Assembly (NCBI RefSeq): GCF_900105215.1
Contig: NZ_FOIP01000001.1
Coordinates: 1,116,001 to 1,180,000 of the forward strand
Direction of reading: 5' to 3'
Origin: Lacrimispora sphenoides
GTDB lineage: Bacteria > Bacillota > Clostridia > Lachnospirales > Lachnospiraceae
Length of the DNA: 64,000 nucleotides
The translations under genes were made by a program, and so were the position numbers. The notes under the pieces are model-generated. The model was not told the DNA's origin. It worked only from the letters and a program-made list of their open reading frames with translations, and did not search any database. The stretch's first letter is position 1. Each line of letters starts with the position of its first letter. Shown one piece after another: positions 53,511 to 61,431 of the stretch.

Positions 53511-54152
53511 TTACTGTGTTAAGTTCTGATATAGTTCCGGGCTGTTCGCCTTTAAAGTCATTCGCTCATCAATATTCATCTTTGAGAATGACTCCTTTGT
53601 AACCCCTGTAAAGTTCTTGTCTTTACCCATTTGCTGGGTAAATGTAGCTCTGTTCTGCTGTGCTACCTGTTGGGCTTCATCAACAAGAATGTTAGGAATC
53701 TGATTCCCGTCTTTGTCAGACACAAGTGCCTTGAAAATGTCATCAATGGACCTCCCCTTCGCTGTGTCCTTGTCCAGTTCTTCCGCAAGCTTAACCCTTA
53801 CGCTATCTGCTGTCAGATCGTTTACGAACTGTTTACCACCCATAAATTTATCTATGGTGGCATCTAACTGATGTTTGGATTCATCAGCAGCGCGAGCAAT
53901 CTTTTCATCGTCTAGCTGTTTTGTCAAGGTGTCAATCTGTGTCTTATATCCCTCGAGGTCTACACCATCAAAATCCTTTAACTGTTCCTCCACAGCGTCC
54001 AGAGAGGCCTTGTATTCGTCTCTCTTTGCGGTTGCCTTTTCAAATTCTGCAATGGTGCGATAGTTCTCTTTCCATTCCTTATCCAGAGTGGCTTTCTTAT
54101 CCTCTGGAACCTCGATTCCAACGCCTGTTAAAATTGCATATATATCTTTCAT
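53511..54152 (-). CDS. Capsid scaffolding protein (GP20-like)
   Basis: ATG 54152 with GGAGG 7 bases upstream is chosen over the TTG at 54158; 213 aa. A long coiled coil (about 45-100, EEQLKDFDGVDLEGYKTQIDTL region) and an acidic, helical body match phage GP20 scaffolds. It guides procapsid assembly. It is directly upstream of the capsid gene. Confidence 0.85.
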   Translation of the reverse strand: MKDIYAILTGVGIEVPEDKKATLDKEWKENYRTIAEFEKATAKRDEYKASLDAVEEQLKDFDGVDLEGYKTQIDTLTKQLDDEKIARAADESKHQLDATIDKFMGGKQFVNDLTADSVRVKLAEELDKDTAKGRSIDDIFKALVSDKDGNQIPNILVDEAQQVAQQNRATFTQQMGKDKNFTGVTKESFSKMNIDERMTLKANSPELYQNLTQ

Positions 54153-54230
54153 TTTCAATCCTCCTGAAATGATTTATTGACCGCTCTTTCAGCGGTAGGG
54201 ATTTGCCAGATAGACCACTGGCGAGGTAAT

Positions 54231-54260
54231 ATAAAAGAGCCAATGCATAAGCACAGGCTC
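54231..54260 (-). terminator. Stem-loop between minor capsid and scaffold genes
   Basis: On the minus strand GAGCC pairs with GGCTC around 14 bases, followed by TTTTATATT. Two further small hairpins (ACCGCT/AGCGGT and CCAG/CTGG) lie between it and the scaffold gene. It probably tunes capsid gene expression rather than stopping it fully. Confidence 0.45.
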
Positions 54261-54289
54261 ATCTATTACAAATATTGGCTATATCAGTG

Positions 54290-55543
54290 TCAGCCCTGAT
54301 CCGGTTTCTTATCACTCTCATGTTGTTCCTTTCTTGCGTTCTCATATCGTGTTGCGGCCCCGTTTGCTGCCGCTGACTGTTCTCTGTTCCACTTGGCTAT
54401 GCTTAAACGCTCTGTGAGCTTCTTAAGATCATTTTCCGCGCAGAAAATGTTATAGTCTTCATTTTGTCTCCTTAGCAAAGCCGCCTTGCGATCATATTCG
54501 TGCTGTAATTCAAATCTAAGCGGCTCTTCTTTAACAGAATCAACAGCCGCTTTCATTCCAACAAGCTCCTGCTTAGTCTTGCGTATCCTGCGTTCTAATG
54601 TTCTTTGCTGCTTATTTAAAGCCTCTATTTTTTCATTATCTTCTGTCTGTATATCAGCGTAAGGATTATTTACACCATCACCTGGGCCGAAACTATGGCG
54701 GCAATTTGCACCGCACAAGCCCGTGACCGTTCCATATCCTGTTGACTTTCGGAAATCCGGAAACTGCTTTGTCCTACCAGTCCGTGAAAAGAATTGTCCT
54801 TGCCACCAAAGATGATTCTTTGGATTCATACCACCGTCGCCACTTCTTGCTCCAAGGTGGGCTGATGTGAGGATAATATCCCAGTCCATTTCTTCCATGC
54901 GGGTCATTTGTATGTTGCCTGTTGCCTGACTTATTCCAGTACGCACAGAACGCGTAACAGCCGTTTCCAGCGTGTCTTTGTGGCCTGTTGGGTATTTAAT
55001 CACCCCAACGTCTGAAATGGCATTATTGATAGCCTCACGCACTACCTGATTGTAAGATACAGCCCCGGAAGTGGCCAACCTATAAGCATTGTCACATTCG
55101 TTGATATATAGCTTCTGTGCTTCTATTGCCGTGGTCCTGGTGAAGTTTCTTATCTCTCCGTTTGTGGCTTCATACACTCTTTGCATCTGTCGGGTCATCA
55201 CTGGCGATTCTTTCAAAGGCACAGGATTAAGGCCAGCTTCCCGGTATATCTTATCATCGTATTGCAGTGCCTTGATTCCGGCTTCCTCCATGGCTTTCTG
55301 GACTTCTTTTTCCTGCAGCTTCGTAAACTTGATAATCTGCTTCTGGATATCTTCAAGTATCTGCCCGGATTCCTGCAATACATCAATCTGCCATTTGTCG
55401 GAAGCGGTAAAGAGGTAATCAACACCACGCCCCAACCTTGCCCCGATTCTTCTTACAATCAAGTTGATTATGTATGTTCTAAGCTGAGATGCATATTCTT
55501 CTGACTGTTCAGTGATCCTTTGCAGGTATTCAGGTTTAAGCAT
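54290..55543 (-). CDS. Phage minor capsid protein (Phage_min_cap2, MuF-like)
   Basis: 417 aa. The core region contains TRTTAIEAQKLYINECDNAYRLATSGAVSY and the family signature DWDIILTSAHLGARSGD, then NHLWWQGQFFSRTG and GTVTGLCGANCRHSFGP, typical of gp2 minor capsid proteins. A C-terminal coiled coil (EALNKQQRTLERRIRKTKQEL) follows. It is thought to bind portal or capsid interior and may be ejected with DNA. Ribosome binding site AGGGTGA. Confidence 0.88.
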   Translation of the reverse strand: MLKPEYLQRITEQSEEYASQLRTYIINLIVRRIGARLGRGVDYLFTASDKWQIDVLQESGQILEDIQKQIIKFTKLQEKEVQKAMEEAGIKALQYDDKIYREAGLNPVPLKESPVMTRQMQRVYEATNGEIRNFTRTTAIEAQKLYINECDNAYRLATSGAVSYNQVVREAINNAISDVGVIKYPTGHKDTLETAVTRSVRTGISQATGNIQMTRMEEMDWDIILTSAHLGARSGDGGMNPKNHLWWQGQFFSRTGRTKQFPDFRKSTGYGTVTGLCGANCRHSFGPGDGVNNPYADIQTEDNEKIEALNKQQRTLERRIRKTKQELVGMKAAVDSVKEEPLRFELQHEYDRKAALLRRQNEDYNIFCAENDLKKLTERLSIAKWNREQSAAANGAATRYENARKEQHESDKKPDQG

Positions 55544-55553
55544 CTAATCACCC

Positions 55554-55793
55554 TCACGTTAGGCTTGCAATGCAACCTGCGGCTAAGATTCCAATATAAG
55601 CGATTATAGATCCCACTGCTCCGGCACAGATGCATTTGATGATTGTAATCCCTATAATGGTTGCTGTAAGGGTTCCTGCGTCAAAGGCTCTACATACTGA
55701 TATTATTGGCTGTATGAAAAGCAACCACCCTCCAGTATAAAGACCTAAAAAGATTCCAAAAAGTGCTACCACAAAAGCAATTATATTTCTCAT
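55554..55793 (-). CDS. Small phage membrane protein
   Basis: 79 aa with two or three hydrophobic helices (IIAFVVALFGIFLGLYTGGWLLF, then a second near 45-75). GGAGG precedes the ATG. No family recognised. Insertion into the head operon suggests a moron such as a superinfection-exclusion protein; that is inference. Confidence 0.55.
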   Translation of the reverse strand: MRNIIAFVVALFGIFLGLYTGGWLLFIQPIISVCRAFDAGTLTATIIGITIIKCICAGAVGSIIAYIGILAAGCIASLT

Positions 55794-55993
55794 GTCTTTT
55801 CCTCCTCACCTTCTTCTCTTTCCCAAAAGAACTCGATGCAATCTTTTTTTACAGAGCCACGGGAACCGTCTGTAAATTTAAACTCAATGAAGTTATGGTC
55901 CTTTATGAAGTTATCGCTCATAATCGCATGCATTTGTTCATACGTGAAATCCACATCATATATTGAGCCGCCGTGGGTTGCTATATTAATCAT
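55790..55993 (-). CDS. Small phage protein (67 aa)
   Basis: ATG 55993 has GGAGAAG upstream and starts 1 bp before the portal stop; longer frames are rejected. Acidic C-terminus (FFWEREEGEEEKT). No known domain. It overlaps the next membrane-protein gene by 4 bp, so they are co-translated. Confidence 0.55.
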   Translation of the reverse strand: MINIATHGGSIYDVDFTYEQMHAIMSDNFIKDHNFIEFKFTDGSRGSVKKDCIEFFWEREEGEEEKT

Positions 55994-55994
55994 G

Positions 55995-57425
55995 TTATTC
56001 TTCTCCGAAAAGTGTTGGGCTTTTCTGATCTGCTTTAGCCTCTGCAATCATTGCCTTGGCTTCTTCCTCGCTCATGCCCTCAAACTTCTGGTAGTACAGC
56101 CATGCAGGCACCTTACCCTGGATAACATATTGCCACCACCTCGCCCTATCTTCTTCCCTGCTATATGTGATATCACCAAAGTCATAGGTCACTTCATAAG
56201 GTCCTACCGGTGCAAGTCCGTACAGATCAGCAAACACATTCAGGGCATAAATAAGACCGTCCATACAATCCTCTAACTTATCTCTGCAATCTTTGATAAG
56301 CTGGATCGTACGACGATCGTCACTCTCTACCTGTGTGGCTGTAACCATTCCTGTTTTCTGGTCAAATACAAAGTATCCACTGGAGTATCCCACTTTCCAA
56401 CCGATGAAGGAAAGCTCGTTGTTGATTCCTTTGATTCTCATGTCGGTATTAAGTTCGGGATTGATCTCTTTGTAAAATGCGTCTGGTCCCTCCCCAAATA
56501 CATTTTTAATAAACGGCGGAAGTCCCTCTACCGTTTCACCAACTTTGCGGTCTTTTATTTTTTCACCTGACGCCATTAGCAATCGATCATCGGCAAGCAC
56601 CATTCTGCGGCTATACTTAATTTCCCAACTGTTGCGGCTGTATGCGGTATCCAAACCCTTTAACTCTTCCAGTACATTCTTGTAGATAGGCAATCCCAAC
56701 GGGCTGTTAATCTCCGTATTATTGGCCTGCGGCGTTCTGAACACTCCAAATAGCATACGTTCCAGAGGTTCACCGTTCTGCTTAACCAGAGATACATCAG
56801 GTTCAAGCCCGGCCCATTTGGTTTCTTCCAGTAGTACCGGCTTTCCTTTGTCATTGTCGCTAGTACTTACATAGGCTCGGTTGCTTATCAAGTACTCGCC
56901 CGTATCGCTGTTGATCCTGTGATATTCGAATTTGGTATAGTACTTACGGGAAAACGCCGTACTGGTTGTATACGTGTCAATGAATATTATCCCAGTTATG
57001 TTCCCGTCATCGTCTGAATCCACAATCTTAAATGTGTTAGGAAGAAGAAAGTCAATCCCTTTTCCGTTCGGCTTAACAATGAACGTCCCGGCAGCACAAC
57101 CATACTCTATCCATTCTCTGATCTTAAAATACCGCTTCTCGATCTGTTGCTGCAGCCATTCCGCCCGTGGGCTACCGTCAATGGTAATATGTATAGCCAG
57201 AGTAGTAAGCCGGGCCGTTTCTTCACACAGCACCTTACCGAATCCTATTGTACGGATATCATGCTTCGCACTCAGCCAGTATGGGCGGTCCTGGTATATA
57301 TTCATGCACTTATCTATTACAATATCCATTTCCTGTGAGGTGACTGGCTTCACGTCAAATTCTTCTAATGCTTCTTTCTGGAATAACATGTTCCACCACC
57401 TCCTTACCGTGTCCAGTAATCCCAT
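55995..57425 (-). CDS. Portal protein (SPP1/gp6-like)
   Basis: 476 aa, the expected portal size. It contains an N-terminal wing, a middle region with EEFDVKPV, PYWLSAKHD and TGIIFIDTYTT, and an acidic C-terminal crown (EGMSEEEAKAMIAEA). It forms the dodecameric ring through which DNA is packaged by terminase. AGGTGATTAA precedes the ATG. It follows the 57430 gene by 4 bp. Confidence 0.88.
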   Translation of the reverse strand: MGLLDTVRRWWNMLFQKEALEEFDVKPVTSQEMDIVIDKCMNIYQDRPYWLSAKHDIRTIGFGKVLCEETARLTTLAIHITIDGSPRAEWLQQQIEKRYFKIREWIEYGCAAGTFIVKPNGKGIDFLLPNTFKIVDSDDDGNITGIIFIDTYTTSTAFSRKYYTKFEYHRINSDTGEYLISNRAYVSTSDNDKGKPVLLEETKWAGLEPDVSLVKQNGEPLERMLFGVFRTPQANNTEINSPLGLPIYKNVLEELKGLDTAYSRNSWEIKYSRRMVLADDRLLMASGEKIKDRKVGETVEGLPPFIKNVFGEGPDAFYKEINPELNTDMRIKGINNELSFIGWKVGYSSGYFVFDQKTGMVTATQVESDDRRTIQLIKDCRDKLEDCMDGLIYALNVFADLYGLAPVGPYEVTYDFGDITYSREEDRARWWQYVIQGKVPAWLYYQKFEGMSEEEAKAMIAEAKADQKSPTLFGEE

Positions 57426-57429
57426 TTAA

Positions 57430-58047
57430 TCACCTGCCCTGGTATTTCTTGGTCATTTCTTCAAATTCCTTGCGATCCTTCTCGAACTTTTCTTTCTTGA
57501 GCCGTACCCTGCCAATTGCGTCCTCTTCCATCACTTCACGGACTGCTTCTTTAATCGCCTCTCGCAACTCTCTGTCTTCTTTGATCCGATTCATGGCCAA
57601 ATCAAACCACCCGGCACCATCAAAGTTATCATTCTTTCTGCTATGCCATGCATCGCCCGGCTTAATAGCCTTTGCGAACTGCTTGCCATCAATATCTACC
57701 CGTATCGTTTTAGGATTTTTCCCCATTTCTTTCAAGGCATCTTCAACAGCTTTCTTCATGGTACCCAGTGGGCTTACAATTTCAATATCATCGGCTGGGT
57801 TGCTATGCGGTGGTCCATAGAATCCACGGTCTCCACACATTTCATAGCCTTCCAATTCTCGTGCAGTAGGAGTGTTTCCCAAAAACTCTAAGTTCTTTGT
57901 GTTCCCAGAGATTTTAAAATCCGTTCCGCTTTCGCAGCCACAATCCAGATTGAAACGCGTACCATCAATTTCTATTTTATATATTTCGTTACCTGTAAAC
58001 ACCTTACCATCTATCTTTACTGCGAAACTCTTATCTGTTGTCTTCAT
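57430..58047 (-). CDS. Unknown phage protein sharing a motif with the tape measure C-terminus
   Basis: ATG 58047 chosen because the upstream GTG is part of GGGAGGTG; 205 aa. The middle, IEIVSPLGTMKKAVEDALKE followed by an IDGKQFAKAI segment, mirrors the tape measure C-terminus (VVSPLETMKQAFKEAIGE, then VDGTKFGQLV). An N-terminal CGCES and a C-terminal charged coiled coil are also present. Function unknown; it lies between terminase and portal genes. Confidence 0.6.
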   Translation of the reverse strand: MKTTDKSFAVKIDGKVFTGNEIYKIEIDGTRFNLDCGCESGTDFKISGNTKNLEFLGNTPTARELEGYEMCGDRGFYGPPHSNPADDIEIVSPLGTMKKAVEDALKEMGKNPKTIRVDIDGKQFAKAIKPGDAWHSRKNDNFDGAGWFDLAMNRIKEDRELREAIKEAVREVMEEDAIGRVRLKKEKFEKDRKEFEEMTKKYQGR

Positions 58048-58330
58048 TATGCTGGTCACCTCCCTTGTCTGCTTTTCCTAAGTACGTGTATTTAGTTTCT
58101 CCGAATAGGTTATTGCTAACTTCCATTTCCGAATCAAGAGCATGCTCAATCCCTCTCTTGTACCCTTTTACAAAAAGAATATCCTCAACACAGCCGCAAC
58201 GTTTGCACTGGTATTTTGGTATGCCGTTACGGTTAATTACTTCAAACTCGTGGAACGGACACGATTGTTCTTTCTGGTTGTTTCCATTAATATCCTGCAT
58301 GATTTTAATTACGGTTTTATTTGCTTTCAT
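58031..58330 (-). CDS. Zinc-ribbon phage protein
   Basis: 99 aa. CPFHEFE and CKRCGC give a plausible four-ligand zinc site (residues about 24-48). Begins 1 bp from the terminase stop and overlaps the next gene. Function unknown; such small zinc proteins can bind nucleic acid in packaging regions. Confidence 0.6.
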   Translation of the reverse strand: MKANKTVIKIMQDINGNNQKEQSCPFHEFEVINRNGIPKYQCKRCGCVEDILFVKGYKRGIEHALDSEMEVSNNLFGETKYTYLGKADKGGDQHNEDNR

Positions 58331-59583
58331 TATGCACTGTTCCCCCTTCTCATTGATAATGGACTCGTTGCATACCGCAACGCATCAATCCAGTGGTTAT
58401 TTTTATCTGGATAATCTGGTATTACTTCACCGTTTCCGTCAACCTCATGTTCGTATTCAATCATTTCTTTATAGAGTCTCGGTGTCCTCGCCGGGTCCAC
58501 AACAATCTTACGGCACTGTAGCCATTCGAACGTATACTTGACGCTACCCGGCCCGCCGTTAGCCTGTCTTGCTGGCAATCCTGCGTCTCTAAAGTCTACA
58601 ATACTTTCCTGTTCATCTAGTCCACAACGGATTTCATAATCGTCGTATCCTTTTACCTTGATCTGACGTGCCATTTCAGCGTTGCGTATCTTACAACCAC
58701 CCAATTCATCAATGGCGGTTATTACTTCTGAATTATGATTATAAGAAGATCGCACAAAAGCTTTGGGATCAGGATACCAACCCCAGTCTTGCCCCTGGTA
58801 TATCCGCTCCATTCTCTCAATCTCTTCATCGGTAATAGTTCTGATTTCAAGGAATTCAAAGATATTTGTTCCCAGCCCTACCGGATTGCCAAGATATTCA
58901 TGTTCATATGCTTTTGGGTTTACCTTCTGCAAATGCTCCGCATCATCATGGAACTGTTTACCAAGCCATTCAACCGGCACTGATCTGTAATCACTCTTAT
59001 GCCTTAGTGAATCCTCTCGCGGCTCCTGAACATATTTGTTCGCCCAGTTTGACTTGCTTATAGGTGGGTTAAACGTTTTGAATACGACAAACTTAGGACC
59101 GCCTCTAAGTATGGACTGCTGAACCATTCGAATCTCTTCAATTCCTGCAAACTCGTCTAATTCTTCAAACCACAGGTATTTAAAATATCCCTTGCGGACT
59201 TTTGCAGACTTTGACTTCTTAGCCTTATCCAACCCCTTGAATATGATTCTCTGGCCCGTTGGCTTATATATGCATCTGTACGGGCTTGTTTTACATTTCC
59301 ATAGGTGGCTTACCTCCAGCGCATCAATGGCCCATAGCACCTGCTCGTATACACTATCCCCGATTGTATTTCCGACCTTACGGTAAATAATTGCATTGGC
59401 GTCCGGGTCCTCCATCATTCCCAGCACTATTTCAAGTCCTGCAAAAGACGACTTTGTGGAGCCTCGCCCACCGTACAGATCGTAGTAAGTGTGTTTACCG
59501 TCTATAATGTCCCAGTGAACACCATAAAAGGCTGGCGCTATTAAGTCAGTAAGTTTAACATGAGTCTGGTCTTTGGATATCAT
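58330..59583 (-). CDS. terL: Terminase large subunit
   Basis: ATG 59583 is favoured over the TTG at 59589; 417 aa. Walker A GGRGSTKSS and Walker B YLWFEELDEF define the packaging ATPase. The C-terminal nuclease domain shows acidic residues in QDWGWYPDP, CGLDEQES and HWIDALRYA. It pumps and cuts phage DNA at the portal. It overlaps the small subunit gene by 29 bp. Confidence 0.93.
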   Translation of the reverse strand: MISKDQTHVKLTDLIAPAFYGVHWDIIDGKHTYYDLYGGRGSTKSSFAGLEIVLGMMEDPDANAIIYRKVGNTIGDSVYEQVLWAIDALEVSHLWKCKTSPYRCIYKPTGQRIIFKGLDKAKKSKSAKVRKGYFKYLWFEELDEFAGIEEIRMVQQSILRGGPKFVVFKTFNPPISKSNWANKYVQEPREDSLRHKSDYRSVPVEWLGKQFHDDAEHLQKVNPKAYEHEYLGNPVGLGTNIFEFLEIRTITDEEIERMERIYQGQDWGWYPDPKAFVRSSYNHNSEVITAIDELGGCKIRNAEMARQIKVKGYDDYEIRCGLDEQESIVDFRDAGLPARQANGGPGSVKYTFEWLQCRKIVVDPARTPRLYKEMIEYEHEVDGNGEVIPDYPDKNNHWIDALRYATSPLSMRRGNSA

Positions 59584-60409
59584 TGACAATCACCACACTT
59601 TCTAATTGTTCCTTCTCGTCTGCCGTAAGCTTATCCGTCTGCGCCTTAATCTGCGCTATCTTGGCCCTCTGCTCCTCCGTTGCCATGTCCATGTGATCTG
59701 ACAGCCATTGCAAGGCTTTCATGCGGTCCCCAAGTTTTATACTGGCGCCATCTTTACCTTGCTTCACCTCAGATATGATCGTGCCATCCACTTCCGAGCT
59801 TTCCCGGAATTTTACGGTATTCACTATCTTTGTAAGTGGCTTATCTGTTTCTTTATCCATTACTGGCCCGAACGCTCCCATGACCGGCACTTCCTCCTGC
59901 CCGAATGACAAGTAATCGGTGATATCAGAAAAGGCTATATCCATATACTTCTGGAAGATATCCTCAGGTTTAAGGAGGGCCTTGGAATATGCCATTTCCT
60001 TTAGCTTCATGATTTCTTCTCTCACACTGGGATTTGCTAGGAGCTTACACCCTTCCACATTTGCTGCCGCGTAGCTTACGCCATACGCTTTCTGGTAAGA
60101 TTTTGTTGCATTGAATGACTTGCTATAATAAATACAAAAAAGCCGTTGCTTATCAGTCAAATCGTCATTACTCATTACCGATTCAACTTCTTCTGCCACG
60201 ACTTGTTTCTTTACCTTGTTGCGTTTCGTTTTATTTGCAACGTTGCATTCCTTTTCCTGCGTTGCGTTGCAACTCCATTTCCCTCTATTCTTCCATGACC
60301 GGACCGTACCTTCTGGTACATCCAACCGACTGGCTATATCTTTAAGCATTACGCCATTCTCATAGAGTTCTCTGGCTTTCTCTTTAATTTCATCTGGCGC
60401 TCTTGCCAA
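59555..60409 (-). CDS. terS: Terminase small subunit
   Basis: 284 aa starting with TTG behind AAGGGAGG; no ATG fits. The N-terminal helix-turn-helix (VMLKDIASRLDVPEGTVRSWKNRGKW) binds DNA, followed by a terminase_2 domain (LTDKQRLFCIYYSKSFNATKSYQKAYG). It recognises the packaging site and recruits the large subunit. Confidence 0.92.
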   Translation of the reverse strand: MARAPDEIKEKARELYENGVMLKDIASRLDVPEGTVRSWKNRGKWSCNATQEKECNVANKTKRNKVKKQVVAEEVESVMSNDDLTDKQRLFCIYYSKSFNATKSYQKAYGVSYAAANVEGCKLLANPSVREEIMKLKEMAYSKALLKPEDIFQKYMDIAFSDITDYLSFGQEEVPVMGAFGPVMDKETDKPLTKIVNTVKFRESSEVDGTIISEVKQGKDGASIKLGDRMKALQWLSDHMDMATEEQRAKIAQIKAQTDKLTADEKEQLESVVIVNDIQRPDSC

Positions 60410-60442
60410 GCCTCGCCGCCTCCCTTGTGTTGTTTTTATGTA

Positions 60443-60652
60443 TTAATTAAACCTGTTCTTTACCCTTGATTCAAGCTGATCGAATTCGTGCTGCACATTA
60501 TCAATTGTAAACCGCCTTCCGGTGAATTCCTTATCAACACTTATGTAAGTATCCACCATCTTGCTTCGGTGTTTTATCAGTTTAGTTTCCAGAGACAATT
60601 CTCTAATCACTACCCATGTAATTCTGATGTAGGCCCATAATTCTCTTAACAT
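60443..60652 (-). CDS. Small unknown phage protein (69 aa)
   Basis: AAAGGGAA precedes the ATG. Helical with an amphipathic N-terminus (LWAYIRITWVVIRELSLETKL). No known domain. It lies between the tRNA cluster and terS and could be a packaging accessory. Confidence 0.5.
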   Translation of the reverse strand: MLRELWAYIRITWVVIRELSLETKLIKHRSKMVDTYISVDKEFTGRRFTIDNVQHEFDQLESRVKNRFN

Positions 60653-60680
60653 ACCAAATTCCCTTTCGTCGTTTTTGATA

Positions 60681-60710
60681 TCAAAAAAGAGACGGGGTCG
60701 ACCGCCTCTT
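60681..60710 (-). terminator. Terminator upstream of the packaging genes
   Basis: AAGAGGCGG pairs with CCGTCTCTT over 9 bp (one G-U) around 6 bases, followed by TTTTTTGA on the minus strand. It ends transcription coming from the tRNA region. Confidence 0.8.
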
Positions 60711-60783
60711 AGCTATTGATTATCGCTAAAATTATTATAATTAACGTTATAGGTGCAAAGTAACAAAGAAAACCTAAAACATA
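60709..60783 (-). CDS. Possible 24-aa hydrophobic peptide
   Basis: An ATG at 60783, about 13 bases after AAAGGG, opens a 24-codon frame that is almost wholly hydrophobic (LGFLCYFAPITLIIIILAII) and ends at the terminator stem. Composition suggests a membrane mini-protein, but spacing is poor, so coding is uncertain. Confidence 0.3.
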   Translation of the reverse strand, partial: YVLGFLCYFAPITLIIIILAIINS

Positions 60784-60839
60784 CATACGTTTCTACCCTT
60801 TGCTTTTCTTCTATCATACGCCCAAATTTCCCAAAAGGA

Positions 60840-60874
60840 AACACCCATCACAGCATAACTATGACAGGCGTTTC
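60840..60874 (-). terminator. Stem-loop at the end of the tRNA cluster
   Basis: AAACGCCTGTCA pairs with TGATGGGTGTTT-type sequence over 12 positions with G-U pairs (60863-60874 with 60840-60851), followed by CCTTTT on the minus strand. Probably terminates or delimits the tRNA transcript. Confidence 0.45.
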
Positions 60875-60905
60875 TTTAGGAGGTGTATTATGATGAAGCT
60901 GATAC

Positions 60906-60962
60906 GGAACGCCGGATTATGAACCCGAATTTACATACCGCCGTCTATTGGCTACGTTCCGT
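60906..60962 (-). ncRNA. tRNA-like element, shortened
   Basis: On the minus strand CGGAACG and CGTTCCG form a perfect 7-bp acceptor-like stem enclosing 43 bases. A GCC/GGC pairing resembles a D-arm and TCGGG-TTCATAA-TCCGG forms a 5-bp arm with a 7-base loop. That loop fits a CAT (Met) anticodon loop better than a T-loop. At 57 nt one arm is missing. It is either a degenerate tRNA or a tRNA-mimic. Confidence 0.35.
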
Positions 60963-60997
60963 CACTACTTGTGTAGTTATACTCAATTCTTGGTCAA

Positions 60998-61071
60998 TCC
61001 GCGCACCTAGATTCGAACCAGGGTCTCCAGTCAGGGGGATTACTGTTGTTCTGTCGCTGAACTATGCGCCG
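60998..61071 (-). tRNA. tRNA-like gene with abnormal C-rich anticodon loop
   Basis: A 7-bp acceptor with one mismatch (CGGCGCA / TGCGCGG), U8-A9, a D-arm GTTC/GAAC and a perfect T-arm (CCTGG-TTCGAAT-CTAGG) are present. The anticodon arm CAGT/ACTG encloses an oversized loop AATCCCCCTG. No CCA is encoded. It lies 6 bp from the tRNA-Ile gene. Identity would be Gly(CCC) if functional, but it may be decayed or unusual. Confidence 0.55.
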
Positions 61072-61077
61072 ATTAAA

Positions 61078-61150
61078 TCGTAACACTCGGATTCGAACCG
61101 AGAACCAACCGGATATAAGCCGGGTACTCTAACCGTTGAGCTATGTTACA
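61078..61150 (-). tRNA. tRNA-Ile (anticodon TAT)
   Basis: Complete cloverleaf: acceptor TGTAACA / TGTTACG (one G-U), D-arm GCTC/GAGT, anticodon stem CCGG/CCGG with loop CTTATAT, and T-arm CTCGG-TTCGAAT-CCGAG, then A73; CCA not encoded. TAT reads ATA codons, which are more frequent in AT-rich phage genes. Phage tRNAs of this kind supplement host pools. Confidence 0.85.
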
Positions 61151-61154
61151 GTAT

Positions 61155-61321
61155 GCCGGATTCACCGGCACGCCTTATTGTTTATAGTCTGGTAAGGTAA
61201 AGTCAGACTGGCCTTATAATTCAGTTTATAGTCTGGAAAGGTTGGGTCAGACTAGCAATCTTTTAGCACCGCATTGCCAGGTGCGCCTTTGATATTATAG
61301 TCCGTCAAGACTAGTCGGACT
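61155..61321. repeat. Array of five short stem-loops upstream of the tRNAs
   Basis: Perfect short stems in order: GCCGG/CCGGC (61155-61169), AGTCTG/CAGACT (61186-61209), AGTCTG/CAGACT (61230-61253), GCACC/GGTGC (61266-61284), AGTCCG/CGGACT (61299-61321). The three AGTC-type hairpins have loops of 11-12 bases. No coding frame is present in 61151-61431. They could be processing signals, eroded tRNAs or protein-binding sites. Confidence 0.5.
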
Positions 61322-61431
61322 GCATGATACCAATCGAACATAAGGGGAGTGTATGTTTTCACTGGTTCCAGTTTACATTATATAATAGTTGAAACGGAAA
61401 GAGCGGAAAAAACGGAATTAGTATTAAATTT

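Noticed and set aside
60891..60921. Short plus-strand peptide after AGGAGGTG near the tRNA-like element
   Set aside because: Ten codons only, overlaps the tRNA-like fold and runs against all phage genes; the AGGAGG is probably chance.
61155..61321. CRISPR array
   Set aside because: The repeats are self-complementary hairpins of 5-6 bp with irregular spacing, and there are no cas genes in the window.
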